From the NCBI GenBank assembly GCA_902806595.1, contig CADCXC010000005.1:2046001-2110000 (forward strand): a stretch of 64,000 nt of DNA, written 5' to 3'. Each line of letters opens with the position of its first letter. The stretch's first letter is position 1. The position numbers and the translations under genes were made by a program. This DNA is from Pyrenopolyporus hunteri. Its lineage: Eukaryota > Ascomycota > Sordariomycetes > Xylariales > Hypoxylaceae. Below are positions 1-12,184 of this stretch, piece after piece. Under the pieces are notes generated by a model. The model was given only the letters and a program-made list of their open reading frames with translations. It did no database searches and had not been told where the DNA came from.

Positions 1-3000
1 TTCGCCATCGCGATCGAACAATAAATTTTATTAAAAAGGCACACCAGGTGCAGGAAACGAATGACAATAAATTTACACCTAACAGAGAACAGAGATGCTA
101 GGCAAGAAGAGAAAGAGAGGATGTGAGCAAGGTGATTCCAGATAAGGAGAACACCACCCTCCAGACCCGGTCCAAGTTAGTGGGCCATGCACGACAGGAC
201 CAGCCGCTAAGACTTACTCGCAAAACAGAGGCCCTGAAATTGATTGCCGATAAACTTGTGGAGGATCTTCGCCGATTGGCAATCCATGGGAGAGATCCAT
301 TAACCCATCGCGAGTATTAAGTATCAGCGTCTCAGAATTACTCGAAATGTTACATACTCGCGCTTCAATGCCAACCAAAACGAGGGCCTGGTAGGCGCAT
401 TCCCATTCTCGGACGCCAGTGAGAGTAGAATGGCCTCCTTACTATCGTCATTCGGCAGGGGTGATGAAACGCGAGGAGTTGGAACCGGGGCGAAGCTTTC
501 CCAGGATCGTCGCTCACGTATGGCGAATTTGAGCCGCCCAATCGATTCAAAGTAATTGTTCATGAATATGGCTTCGACATAGTCCCAATAGCAAGTATTA
601 TCAAAATGCGGTTTAAATGCATTTTGATCTTGTTTTCGCGATGTATCTATCGAAAGGAAAGAAAAAGATAGGATGAAGAGAGCCCGGAGCTCAGGGTCCC
701 CTTTAGCGACACAAGGACCCAGTTTGTTTCAGCGCAAACCCGAAACATTTCTCTTAGAAGCATAGGTCAATATGTGATACTGAAAAATATGCAACTAATA
801 GGTACCAATCCGACAGCGTGCCAGTATTCCTGAAGGACGACAACTTCGCCATCAAAGTAATACGTTTGATAAGTGGAAGGCGGTCGTGACGATTTGCATG
901 TCTACCGCCTTTAAACCACGGATACACGCTCATCTCAATAGTAATTTGAGTACCTAATCAACATACCAGTCGTGTCATCGCGTTTTCAGATAATCCAGTT
1001 ATCCTCGCCTCCTAGTCTACCATACCTAGGTATACATAGTACGCGCAAGCCTGCGGCTCAGAGATCAGAAATCAGGCACTAGTTCCCGTTTACGGACTAC
1101 CCTTGGCGAATCTCAGCTAAAAAGTGACAATACGCTGTGGCCAGCTGCACTCCACATAATAGCGCGATTGGGTCGGGGCGGAGGAGGGGGCGCATTTGCC
1201 TGGTAGCCGCCAACGTAATCTCGTATGCAGATCCGTTCTTCAGTAGATTATTATTACTATATGGGGTTATTCTACGGGGACTAACTTGCTATCCTCGGCC
1301 GTCGTACGATAGGGATGGCCCGAACTGCCCACTATGGGTTGTCGCAAACGTACGACAGGGGGCTGGGTGTCAACTCCTTTCGCAATGCTTAGATTGGTCA
1401 GGAAGTGGAACGTCTAGAAAAGGAGATCTAAAGGTAGGTATGTATTTGAATGGGACTAGCAACCTTAACCTTACGAACTATGTAGAAGGCTATACCCTCG
1501 CTATGTCGGTTGAGAGACGAACGATCGTGAAGCACCAAAATCTAACGATGGCGAAGCCTTGACAGAAGTCAACACCCAAGTGGCCAAAGCATGGAGTCGC
1601 AAAACCAGTCCTCGAGTTTAATTACGCCGCTAAGGGGTTATTTCGAGATATATCCGGCTCGACGTCCTCCGTTGCCACCAAATCCTCACATGGATATCTC
1701 CCGTCCATTTAACGCCACAAGAAATTTCACCTACATGAACAGGTTCTCCCTATAAATTCAACTATATCAAGGCTCCACACGTGAGCTTCGATATTGATAC
1801 TCCATTTCGTTAGCATACTCAATATCCCGTTGAGGCGAGGTTCGAGACGTATAGAACACATATGTGGAGGTACACAACACTGCATGCACACGCCGGCTCG
1901 AGAAAGGGCAGCCCACGCCACACCGAACCCAGGGAGAAGAGACTCGGTCGTCATAATAAGAGGCGACCACCAAAAGGAGATAGCAGGCGTTAGCACGACT
2001 AAGTTACCACGGCGAGATTTGAACCAGTCAAGAGGGCCCTCTGGAATACGCTGGGATGCCCTAGAGTTGTGTCTCGTCGTGATACTCCCTCGTGTCGCTG
2101 TTCATTCGCTTTAGGTGCCTACGCCATGGCACCACAATATCGACCCCACGAACTCCATCAGCTCACGAAGGCGAGGCCGAGTCATTGCCCATTCGGAGTC
2201 GAGGCTATCGGGAACGGAACTATTGTTTTTCTTCCAGGGGCATGGTCAAGGGATTATCGGCGGTACCTCGAAGTCTGTTGACTCTGCCAAGGGTTCGTTA
2301 AAATCTCTTATCCCCCATCTTCTTTATTTCCGAGCTGAGCTACAAGGCTCTATTCACTCTAGGCTATGCCAGTTCCAGGGGTTACCGTTCGGTAAGTGTA
2401 GTCAGCGCGAAGATAAAATAGGAACTCAGCGCTGCTGCTATATGATAGGCTGCGGAGGGAGGCTTGGTGGGTGAGAGCGGTTCCTGGAAGCGGCCAAGAT
2501 CAACGGTACAGTAAGGGTACCTCATGGTACGGCCCGGGTATACACCCTATCTCCTAGGCATATATGTAGGTACCCAACACTCAATCTGCGAGCCAACATA
2601 TATACCTACATATGCAGAAGCCGGAACCCCATGTGGCGGCTGACTCACGTTTCTGGCCCCCTGGGCGCCAGGGGAGAGAGGGCAACGGTTCGGCCGAGTT
2701 GACGGTTCCGAAGATGCTGGTAGCCGCAGGACCACATACTACGTAGGTGCATACGTGTCGGTCCGGGTGATAGCAGAGAATAGAAGCTAGATTAGGGACT
2801 AGGCCTATACATACGTGAGGTATACCTCCAAAAGTTCTAATATAGACGGGGCCGGGACCGGCTCTTGTCCCCTACGTATACTTCCCGTCAAGGGGGCCAA
2901 ACTTAAGATAAGGGAATCACAGCCTAGGACGTACCGGACAAAGGACAGCCACCTACTTCCGTCAAATCGATGGTCTAGAGACATTTGCACTACCACTACG

Positions 3001-4449
3001 TTGCTATTCCCTATAGCCTACCCAACGTTGGCGTCGTGACACCTATACTCGGGTTACCTCATTAGTCATAATATACCTACCTAGATAGCTATATAATCGA
3101 ACGAGTAGGTTGGAACTACTAAGAAGTCAGTTATCCGACATATTACCTGGGGTTTTTGGCTTCGTACCCGGTGGGACTCCATCTACCTACCTATCCGACC
3201 AGCCACCCGGGAATTATACCTCTGCAATGCTTATGTGCTGCATGAATTTCAGATAGCGGATGGGCATACGTACATACATGCCCATACATAACATTCTATA
3301 GTACCCACATGTGTACACCTTACATTACCCGCCCTACGTAGGGTGGTGGGCGTAATACCCGGAGACGTTACCTCGGATCTGCTCGCATGAGGGGAAGCGC
3401 CGTATGTTGGGATGGGGGAGAAAAAGTACGGGCGGATGGAGTACATACTGTATGTAACTATCGCGTCTACGAATGCGCTATGCTGCTCCACACCCATATG
3501 TGTAAGTCCTGAAGCTAAGGGTGTCACGGATAGTCTATTCGATGCTCCAATGCCTTGTCTAATTCGATGGGTACTTAGCACTCGTGTCTAAACTATAGAC
3601 GGCTTTGGTCTCGCGCTGGCTCGACGGAAGTATAGAGTAGTCGATGGCCGTGAGCTTTTAGTGCCAGGCCGAGATATTACACGTCCGTATATAATATCAC
3701 GGAGCTACCTAAGCGTCGGCTCGACTAATAGCTTTACCGTGCGTGAGTCCGCGATATCATCGAGGGTTAGGGTTTAATTCGCAAGTGACCCACCACTCGA
3801 TCAGATCGGATATAGATATCTGAGTTCATACAGCTTCCTTTCCATTCGGAATAAGGTTCTTCTTATAGATAATAGATAAGTTCCCGTTCGCTGTGTGTCT
3901 TTAAGGTTGAGTTCGCACTTTTCGCCCGGGTGATACCTAACCGCAATCCACGCGACAGCAGGGAAAAGAGTTCAACCCTTGATGCCTTCGAACTCAAACA
4001 TCTAGTTCCGGTAGACCATAGTGCCCCGGGCGCTTACCCTGGGCTTAGCGTTATGCCGTGCGCGCGGCCTACGCGGCCGATCTACGGACGTACGGACGAC
4101 CCGGACGTTCGGGATTCCGGCGTAGGGCTTAGACGTTCGCGTACTTTTGTCCGCGGGTTAGCGTTAGGTAAACTCCTGTGTCCTTATGATGATCGAGCTA
4201 GTAATAGATGCGCACTACTAGATATTTTTATGTAGAGGGTCTGGGCATATATATCTAACACATGTATCGTATTACACCGTTGGGTTCAATGAGGTCGAGT
4301 ATAAGACTATGAATGGTTAGCTGACGCAGCCTATAATTGTTTGATGAAATAAAGTCGGGGGGAGGGGATTTGAACTCGTGGTTCTGGCCGTTGAAGAGTG
4401 GTGTGTCGATGTAAAGTGGCGAGTGAAAGTGGCTAGCAGTCCTTTCTCG

Positions 4450-4546
4450 TATGTGGATGTCTCCTATGTGGATGTCTCCTATGTGGATGTCTCCTATGTG
4501 GATGTCTCCTATGTGGATGTCTCCTATGTGGATGTCTCCTATGTGG
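4450..4546. repeat. 15-bp tandem minisatellite, 6.5 copies
   Basis: Six identical copies of tatgtggatgtctcc run head to tail from 4450 to 4539, followed by a partial copy. Because the unit is 15 bases the frame is kept: the plus strand reads as SYVDV repeats and the minus strand as HIGDI repeats. The minus strand has an ATG-initiated 112-codon ORF (4255-4593) that carries the HIGDI repeats in its middle. Perfect copy identity suggests recent expansion or gene conversion. Whether either strand is translated is unknown. Confidence 0.95.
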
Positions 4547-6050
4547 TTGGAGTGAGTAAACCAGTGGAAGCTGGGGACAGCATTTCTACCCATTTACATG
4601 GGCAGAGAACCAACTATCAGATATATGTCGTAATACGATTATGACATGGGAAAAAAAGAAAAACTTGAGGCCAATCAGCCGTAAAAGGGAGGTACGCAAT
4701 GTTTGGTGTAATATTCGTTCGCAATGGCCATAATAGGTCGTCCAAGCGGGATTTTCTCTGCGAGTCTGGTTTTTGCCGAATGCAATTCCCCCATTTGACA
4801 AGGCGAGTCATGAGCCGGTAAAACCTTGTTTCGCGTCCGGTTCTAGTGTGGAGTTGGGTAGGTTTACCTATTATTGGAGACGGCCCGGTACTATCTACGT
4901 GCACCCCCACCGTGCTCCTGGAGTTTACCTAACACCGAAACACCGATATGGTCCGAATGTACCTACTTCCGGCCCATATAGTATGCGTATATGTACACAT
5001 ATGCATCCATTACTTTAATGTCCATTGGCTGGGTGGACAAGAATATTTAGACCGGAGAAGCCAAGGGGGGATCCTCTCATTTTGTACGACGGCGTCGAGT
5101 TGCACCGGCCTAGTAATAGATACTTGTAATACTTGCAAGCCAGTAAGGCAATATCGATCATGGCAATTATGGGTATTGCCGCCATTGTCAGATATAAATA
5201 CCTCCTATTTGCTGCCAGTCGTGGGTACATGGACGAAGCGAGGCAAGAATACATACATCATATATATGCCTACGTACACTCGTATCCCTCTGTCATAACT
5301 TAATTGCCCTGGCAGGATTCCCGATCTTACTGCGTACCGTACCCAAACTGTATATCATCATCTGACCAAATAGCAAAATCACTCGCATCCCCATGCACAC
5401 AAGCGCGCCCGTGTCTCTATATGGTACTTTTGACTTGTCAAGTATAATCTGCAAGCTGACGTTTCGGCCTCTGTCGTGTACCTCGCGTATTACTGCTACG
5501 TATGGTTACTTCTATACCTGTAGATACATAAAATTGCTTAATGGGTACTTTGCTGATCTGCACCTTGTGAGAAACAGCGGAAGTTCCAGCTCTCCAGCTA
5601 CCTAATAGAGTAACAACCTTATGTGAGAAGTTGTTTTATAGTCTAGTGCCTGCCTAGGTATGTAGGTACATATAAGGCAGCCCACCAGCGACTAGGTGTG
5701 CGCGCGTATAGGTCCTGCCAACATTAGGTAGGTTACTGTAGCATTGCGGCAACTACATAATTTTGCCTCTACTACGCAGAGTTAGGTTAAGTTGCAAGTT
5801 TGAGAAAGGTGGGGGAACGGGTTGGTCACGCCTAATAAACAGCCGAAACATATCCAAAGTAGCAAAGTACTTGGTTCAGAATTGGATTCACGCCAGCCGT
5901 TTGCACACCGAGCTTGTCCCCACACTTTCTGTTCCTTACCCGAGCTGGATCTGTTGCTGGCTGACTCCCTAATTGCTCCCCTGCTGCTATCTGGGTAACC
6001 TCGGGACAGAGGCTGCACATACCGTATACGGGTACATTCATTGTTATATG

Positions 6051-6115
6051 GTACCTTATGTACCTAGGTGGTTAGGTACAATATACGCATGCCTAGGTAC
6101 CTAGGTACCTACATA
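6051..6115. repeat. TAGGTACC / TACCTA palindromic tract
   Basis: A cluster of overlapping self-complementary units (gtacctaggtac, cctaggtacc, taggtaccta) spans about 65 bases. Similar tracts recur in almost every intergenic space of this window and are absent from coding exons. Confidence 0.8.
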
Positions 6116-7338
6116 GATCGTCCATCTTCTATATGACTTTATGTACATCGTGGCAACGTTCCAAATTACTTATGCGGACACGTAGTGCAAGCACAAAAAG
6201 GAGGCGCTGAAGAAATGCAACACACGTTGGAATAGGAAAGAAAAAGGAAAAAAGAGCTACTTTCGTACGTACATCTGCATTGCAGATATGGTGAGCCTTG
6301 GCTACATCTACATAACACTGATGATGCCTGTCCTGTATATAGGTACGTACTGTCCTGTCATCAACATACGTACTACAAGTACCTGTGTATACCTACGGAC
6401 GTGCGTATGTATAGATGTACCGACGTTTCTAGTGTACCTAACCCATTGCGCTGACTAGCCTCCTTCCCAAGTGGGGAGGGGGGGTGAGAGGGCATCTGCG
6501 TACCTAGCATATGGCTGCGTGCGCGCCCCATATTCCTCCGTGAAATCGCGATTTCCACAAACTTCCACATGTATGTGCGCGTGTGTGCTGGGATGCATGG
6601 ATGGAGCTGACACATACGACATGGTACCTAAGTATCTCTGTCGGCGCGTACCTAAGGGGCGTGCTTTTCCCCTTCCTGCTTGCCAATGGATCCCCCGTTG
6701 CCCCACTCACAATGCAGGCAGCCTTAACCCGGCACTAAAAAAAAAAGAACAGACTGTGCCAAAAAGGGTAAGAAGCCTGTTGGCATCTACAGGTTAACCC
6801 TTTCTGAAAAAAAAAAAAAAAATAATAACCTAAAGAACCGTAGGAACTTGTATAAGGTAGCACCATAATGGATTGTGTACATATTCAAATGGTCGCTACT
6901 GCCCCCCAACCCTTGCAACCCTTGCAATCCGTGCATGCATGCATAGTGGCAGGGATCCGTCGCCCGAACCCACCAGCGCTTCATACACTGCATCGCATGT
7001 ACTCTATAGTACTTCGTACTCACTTCCACACAACAGGTCATGGTTCCAATCCAGCTCTTGCCTAGCCCCCGAGCCCTGGTCAAACAAAAATCTGAGTGAG
7101 TATTACCAACCTTGGTCTCCTCTTCTCAACCATCCCTTCTTTTTTCAAATGTTTTTTTTTTCCCCTTCCTACTTCTCAACACCCAAAGCCTCACGTTTAG
7201 CCTCATATACGACGTCTTGTAACCACAACCCAAACCCAACCCACATTATTGTTACTGGGTAATTAGCAACAATAAACACGATTGCGCGTCCACCGTTCTC
7301 GACGACCGCCAACTTCGATCTTCACCTACCTGCTACGC

Positions 7339-7362
7339 ATGACTATGCCCATTGTTGTCTGA
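7339..7362 (+). promoter_or_regulatory. Short uORF in the putative TUP1 leader
   Basis: An ATG followed by six sense codons and a TGA lies 300 bases before the TUP1 start. If it is in the mature transcript it would be a seven-codon upstream ORF. The transcript start is not known, so this is only a candidate. Confidence 0.3.
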
Positions 7363-7600
7363 CAAGGCCTTACCAAGTCTTGTCTAGTTTTCTTTTTGTT
7401 GTTGTGCAATTGAGTTGTATGGGAGGGGGCCTCCTCGCCTACGAATCCGACCCGAGACCTTAGATATCCATACCCAGATAGTCGATTTACGTGCGACATC
7501 CTATCCGCCGTCTCCTATCCGCCAGTATCGTCGTCGAGTAGGAATCGCAGTGTCGCAAGGCCGCGAATATCATCCAAACATCGTCCATCACCGTAATCAC

Positions 7601-7690
7601 ATGATAGCGCGTCCGCGCCACGATATCCGCATTCGAAAATGTCTATGTACCCACACCGCGGCTTGCCGCAGAATTCTGCGGCGCGTTTGA
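7601..7690 (+). promoter_or_regulatory. uORF overlapping the TUP1 start codon
   Basis: The ATG at 7601 opens a 29-codon frame that ends with TGA at 7690. It overlaps the TUP1 start at 7639 in a different frame. A ribosome using it would pass the main start, so it could lower TUP1 translation. A leader intron or a downstream transcription start could remove it. Confidence 0.35.
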
Positions 7691-9765
7691 ACGAGCTTCT
7701 CGACCAGATCCGTACCGAATTTGATAACCAAGTTCGTATCAACGAGGGCTATGAACAGCAGAGTAAGTCAAGGAACACCCCCTGGTCGCGGGCTGTGTAG
7801 AGATAGCTATTGCTACCGAGCCGAGCCCGTCGAGCATCGATGGGGGAATGCCTTTTGTCTCTTAGATAAATTTGTACGAGGACGTTCGTTAACATCCATG
7901 ATAGTTCAACAGCAACTACAAGAAGCACAGCTGATTCGCGAGAAGGTTTATCAGTTGGAGCAGCAACATATTAATATCAAATCCAAGTAAGTAAATCTTG
8001 ATGTAGCAGATTCAGAAGACGCGAAATGCCACTCTGCTAACTTGTAGTCGCGTAGATATGAGGAAGAGATGGTCCTGCTCCGTCGCCAACTTGAGGCTGC
8101 GCGAGGAGGTGCTCCTCCGCCCTCCATACCTGGCCCGCCTCAACATGGAGGCCCCTCTGCAGGCCCTCCCCCTCCTTCAATCGGCATAGGAAACAACCTT
8201 TTTAGCGGAATAATGGCCGGCCAGGGAGGTCAGGGCGGCGGCCTACCGCCACAGCCCACCCCCCAGGATCAGGCCCCTCCTGGGCAACATTCGATGCCAC
8301 AGCCGCCCCCAGGATTGCAAGGGCCGCCTCCGCCCCCACCACCACCGGCGCAACAGCCTCCATTCCAGCAACCTTATCAGGGGCCAGCGCCTAACGGGTT
8401 CCCCGGTCAGCCTCCTCAGACTACCGCCTCCCCCGGACCTGGCAAGCGTGGTATCGGTAGACCTCCGGCTGGAGGACCTGCTACTCCCCAGATCAACACC
8501 CCTATGCCCTATGCTGGACCCGGAGCTTCGCCGCAGGTAGCGAACCATCCGACTCCGGACCATAGGCCTATGCCGCCTCATCCTGGCCCGATGGTCAACA
8601 ACGCTCTCGGCGATCTGGACGTCGAACGTCTCCCAGCGCATGTGAAGAAGACACGTGACGATTGGTTTGTGATCTTCAACCAGCACGTTCCGCGCATGCT
8701 GGACGTCGACCTAGTTCACACGTTGAACCATGAGAGCGTTGTGTGCTGCGTGAGATTTAGTCACGATGGCAAGTATGTTGCGACCGGTTGCAACAGGTCT
8801 GCTCAGATTTACGACGTAGCCAGCGGCGAAAAGGTGTGTGTGCTACAAGACGAGAACGTCGATATCAGCGGCGATCTATACATCAGAAGTGTCTGTTTCA
8901 GTCCTGATGGCAAGTACCTGGCTACCGGTGCCGAAGACAAGCTCATTCGTGTAAGTGGATCGTGTTAACCCGCCTGGTTATATATCCTGCTTGTGCACGC
9001 TTGCTGATTGGATTAGGTCTGGGATATCGCCGCCCGCACCATTCGTAACACTTTCGCCGGCCACGAGCAAGATATCTACTCTCTCGACTTCGCCCGAGAC
9101 GGACGAACCATTGCTTCTGGTAGCGGAGATAGGACCGTTCGGCTCTGGGATATCGAACAGGGCACGAACATGTTGACCCTCTCTATTGAGGATGGCGTCA
9201 CGACGGTAGCCATCTCCCCAGACACCAAATTGGTGGCTGCGGGCTCGCTCGACAAGAGCGTTCGCGTGTGGGATATTCATCAAGGATATCTGCTAGAGCG
9301 ACTAGAAGGGCCCGATGGCCACAAGGACAGCGTGTACTCCGTGGCGTTCTCTCCTAACGGCAAGGATCTCGTGAGCGGTAGCCTCGATAAGACTATCAAG
9401 ATGTGGGAATTGTCAACCCCGAGGGGAGGCCCGCAGAACCCTGGTCCTAAGGGAGGTAGATGCGTGAAGACATTTGATGGTCACCGGGTAAGTCCAGGAT
9501 CGTCCTCCTATGACGTGCTATGCTAATCACAGACTAGGATTTCGTGTTGAGTGTGGCTCTCACACCCGACGCCAATTGGGTTATGTCGGGCTCCAAAGAT
9601 AGGGGCGTCCAGTTTTGGGATCCTCGAACTGGTTGTACTCAACTGATGCTCCAAGGTCATAAGAACTCGGTCATCTCAGTAGCTCCGAGCCCTACGGGTG
9701 GCTACTTCGCAACTGGTTCCGGCGACATGAGGGCGCGTATCTGGTCCTACCGTTCGATATCTTGA
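7639..9765 (+). CDS. TUP1: Transcriptional corepressor TUP1 (RCO-1/TupA), WD40
   Basis: General corepressor that with Ssn6/Cyc8 is recruited to promoters in the nucleus. Exons read by eye: 7639-7762, 7905-7986, 8056-8950, 9017-9487, 9538-9765, giving 599 residues, the usual length for fungal Tup1. The N-terminus (MSMYPHRG..., then ARLNELLDQIRTEF) is the Tup_N tetramerisation coiled coil and continues through about residue 85 (YEEEMVLLRRQLE). A Pro/Gln/Gly-rich linker follows to about 245, then the conserved DDWFVIFN segment and seven WD40 repeats from about 285 to the end (VRVWDI, IKMWEL, VQFWDP and similar). Introns have GTAAGT donors and keep frame. The gene is convergent with RMP1. Boundaries of introns 1 and 2 rest on matching the coiled coil; the rest are unambiguous. 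Confidence 0.96.
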
Positions 9766-10317
9766 AGAGAGGACCGACCGGGGGGGACGAGTATACACCC
9801 CTCTCAGCTCGCAACGAAGCCGGGACCCGGGCAGGGTTGTGAGACTATGAAATAAGGGCAACTTCCGTAGGCAGGGGCCGCTGGCGCCGTAGCAGAAAAC
9901 CAAGAGATACGAATATGTTACCTAGTTATAATCAAGGCTAGGAAGTGTTCTAGCAGGTCCCATCCAACGTTGACGCGGTGTCTGGGTCTTAATGCCCTTC
10001 GCCATACACTGTATTTGGAGAGGTGAAAAGTCGGTAGTGGTGGTTTCTGTTAGCCGGCATGGCTAGAAGAGCGGGCTTTAATATTCGGTGTTCACAAGGT
10101 TTAGCTTAACCCCATGTTTACAAGTGCGTTGCTCCAACTTTGGTAGTAATGCAAAACCAGCATGCTGATAGATCTCAACCAAAGACACCGTAGAAATGTG
10201 ACACGTCCGCCCATGTGATGTTCCGGGGTATATAAGTTATAACGATCTAGCTGTGGTAAGTAAGTAGGTAGGTAAGTAAATACATATTGTAGTAGACCAC
10301 GTCCCCATCCCGTCCAC
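9766..10317. other. Convergent 3' region TUP1/RMP1
   Basis: About 550 bases between two convergent genes. I see no open frame of note and only a short TAAGTAGGTAGGTAAG tract near 10257. It probably holds the 3' untranslated regions of both genes. Confidence 0.6.
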
Positions 10318-11611
10318 TCAGAATAAATTGTTAAAGAGAGCATCGAACTCGTCCCCGCCCTTCTTAGGCTTCTTTTTCTTACTAGGCTTCTTCGCTCCCT
10401 CGTCGACTTTGGCCTTAGTCTTCGATGTCATTGCACTCTGCTGCTCCTGCTTTTCCTTCTTCTCCGCCGTCGCGGCGCTATCATCTACCCCCCGACGTCC
10501 CCCGTCCGTATCGGCGCCGACGGCGAGCTTGGCCCGCCCGTCCTCCTTCTTCCGCCGCTGCTCCTCAGCCCGCGCCGCCGCGTCTCGCGAGACTACCGAT
10601 CCCTCGCCCGCGCTGCGGCCCAGCGCTTCGGATGCCGCCGCCCCTGCGGGGTGAGAAGGGAGATGGGGGTTCTTCCCGCTGACGCTGCTTCCTTCTCCCG
10701 CTCCTTGGATCACCTGCTCGCTCCCCGCTGCCGCCGCCGCCACCGGCGTGTCCCCGACGACTGAGACGCAGACGCTGTGGACTTGGGCTAGGGCGCCGAG
10801 CAGCACGACGCCCAGGGCCGCGAAGCGGTTGTCTGCTGTGAGTTGCGAGAAGGCTCTGGGGGCTGTGGTTAGCGGGGTCGCGGTTTGTGGCGTGGACGAT
10901 CGATCCCCCTTATTTTTCTGATTTTTAGGGATCGGGTGGATTTGTCGTGGGATGGTGTGGGATGGGATGGGATGGGATGGTCTGCATGTGCGGACGTATG
11001 TCTTGTCCAGGCTGGGATCGTCGAAAGGAAAAGAAAACAAATATCGGAAAAAGTAAGGGCTGAAAAAAAACGTACAGATAACACTTCGGAGCCAGAACGT
11101 CCCTCACCCACACCACGTGATCGCGCACCTTTCTCTGCGCCAGGCCATCCCCAGCAGCATTACCCTCGCGCTTGCGCTTCTTGCCTTTCGATCGAGAAGC
11201 AGAAGAAGCAGTGGAAGCAGCGGAGGACTCGAGCAGCTCGTCAACCAACCTGTCGACGTGGCGCCGCAGCATGCCGAAGGGGGCCCACCACGCGGCGCGG
11301 CGGTGCTGGTTCCGGTTGCGGTGGTTGAAGCCCCGGAGCACGGGCTGCAGCGGCTGGAGCTTGTCTAGCGCGGTCTGGTATGTGGTGCTGCTGTCACCGT
11401 CGTCACCACCCCTACTCTCGATTTTGGAGTTGGAGTTGCCATCGCCGATATCTAAGTTAGATTTGAGACCGGGGTTGTTGGCGTTGGCGTTTGGATTGGG
11501 ATTAATATTGGAGTTGGAGTTGGAATTGGATCTGAGCAGACCGGGATTAAGAGAACCGGATATGCTGCCGCCCGCAGCGGCGCTGCTCCGCGGTGCAGGA
11601 ACTGGTACCAT
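10318..11611 (-). CDS. RMP1: RNase MRP protein subunit RMP1
   Basis: Rmp1 is the protein that distinguishes RNase MRP from RNase P; the enzyme works in the nucleolus on pre-rRNA and on some mRNAs. Exons are complement(11076..11611) and complement(10318..10855), 357 residues. Residues 1-75 are a low-complexity Asn/Ser/Gly tract. The family signature RNRNQHRR, followed by WW, sits at about 98-109. The intron uses a GTACGT donor, a gctaac branch site and a cccccag acceptor; joining there gives YLAFSQLTADNRFAALG, which matches the second half of the RMP1 domain. The C-terminus is basic and ends GDEFDALFNNLF, a tail typical of this family. The Ala/Gly-rich stretch between domain and tail is not conserved. 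The start is the first ATG of the frame. Confidence 0.9.
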
Positions 11612-12102
11612 TACATTACATCGTTCGCGGGGTGCCGTATATGCGCGCCGGGGGAAATGGAAGGGGAAAAAAAAGGAGTAAAAAGAGTGGTAATGGTTGC
11701 TCGTTAGGTGGTGGTGATGGAGGGCGGGTGAGTGTAGTGAAATTTGTTAGCGGGAAGTGATTTGTTACTTTCGATGTTCCATTCGATGGCGCAGGTTCGT
11801 AAATACGAGCCGAGGATCTACCGATGCGGACTGCAGGTTCAGAATCTCCGGAGATCGATCGACTTGGTGTAGGTAGGTACGTATTATCCGAGGGCTTTCC
11901 GCATGTGAAGATTACCCCTGATTTTTCATAGCGGCATGATTAGTGATTTCGGTGGCGTTGCAGCCTAGCATTCAGTGGATCAGAATATCATCAATGTCAA
12001 GTAGGCTATTCACGTAAAAGAAAACAAAAAAAGGAACGCGCTGTAGGCTATGAAGAAAGGTGGAAATATAAAAGAAAAAAAGCGAAAAAAGAAAGGTTCA
12101 TG
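11612..12102. other. RMP1 upstream region
   Basis: Nearly 500 bases between the RMP1 start and the tRNA 3' end. They contain A-rich runs near 12015-12095 and one GTAGGTAGGTACG motif near 11870. The A-rich run on the plus strand, just beyond the tRNA 3' end at 12103, reads as a T-rich tract on the transcribed strand, consistent with a Pol III terminator. Confidence 0.5.
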
Positions 12103-12184
12103 CGATGTCGGCCTGATTCGAACAGACGCTCCCGAAGGAACAAGATTTCTAGTCTTGCGCATTAGACCACTCTGCCACGACACC
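12103..12184 (-). tRNA. tRNA-Ser (anticodon AGA)
   Basis: The reverse strand folds as an 82-nt class II tRNA. The acceptor GGTGTCG pairs with CGACATC (one G-U) and the discriminator is G. The anticodon stem CAAGA/TCTTG closes the loop CTAGAAA, so the anticodon is AGA, read as IGA after A34 deamination. The long variable arm has the TTCCTTCGGGAG hairpin typical of serine tRNAs, and the T loop is TTCGAAT. There is no intron. The CCA end is not encoded. Confidence 0.95.

Larger units (their letters stand above)
1..7600. other. Gene-poor region upstream of TUP1
   Basis: I see no recognisable gene in this stretch. The open frames are short (the longest is about 141 codons near 1137-1562), start mostly at non-ATG codons and resemble no family I know. 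The region holds TAGGTA/TACCTA tracts (around 3070, 3180, 5650 and 6060), a 15-bp minisatellite at 4450-4546, and poly-A or poly-T runs near 6736, 6806 and 7150. The last few hundred bases are pyrimidine-rich and probably belong to the TUP1 promoter and leader. The rest could be decayed repeat sequence or a regulatory desert. Confidence 0.55.

Noticed and set aside
1137..1562. 141-codon open frame in the left desert
   Set aside because: It starts at GTG, resembles no family, has no domain-like pattern and no splice or context support.
2005..2080. tRNA-like B-box (TTCAAATC) on the minus strand
   Set aside because: The T-arm stems around it do not pair and no acceptor or anticodon stem can be built. 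The same applies to a similar motif near 4360.
3764..3775. TTAGGG-like telomere motif
   Set aside because: Only one copy, within unique sequence; no array that would mark a chromosome end.
4450..4546. CRISPR-like array
   Set aside because: The units are directly tandem with no spacers, and the genome is eukaryotic.
10328..10682. Overlapping plus-strand ORFs rich in Ser/Ala/Arg
   Set aside because: Antisense to the GC-rich second exon of RMP1.
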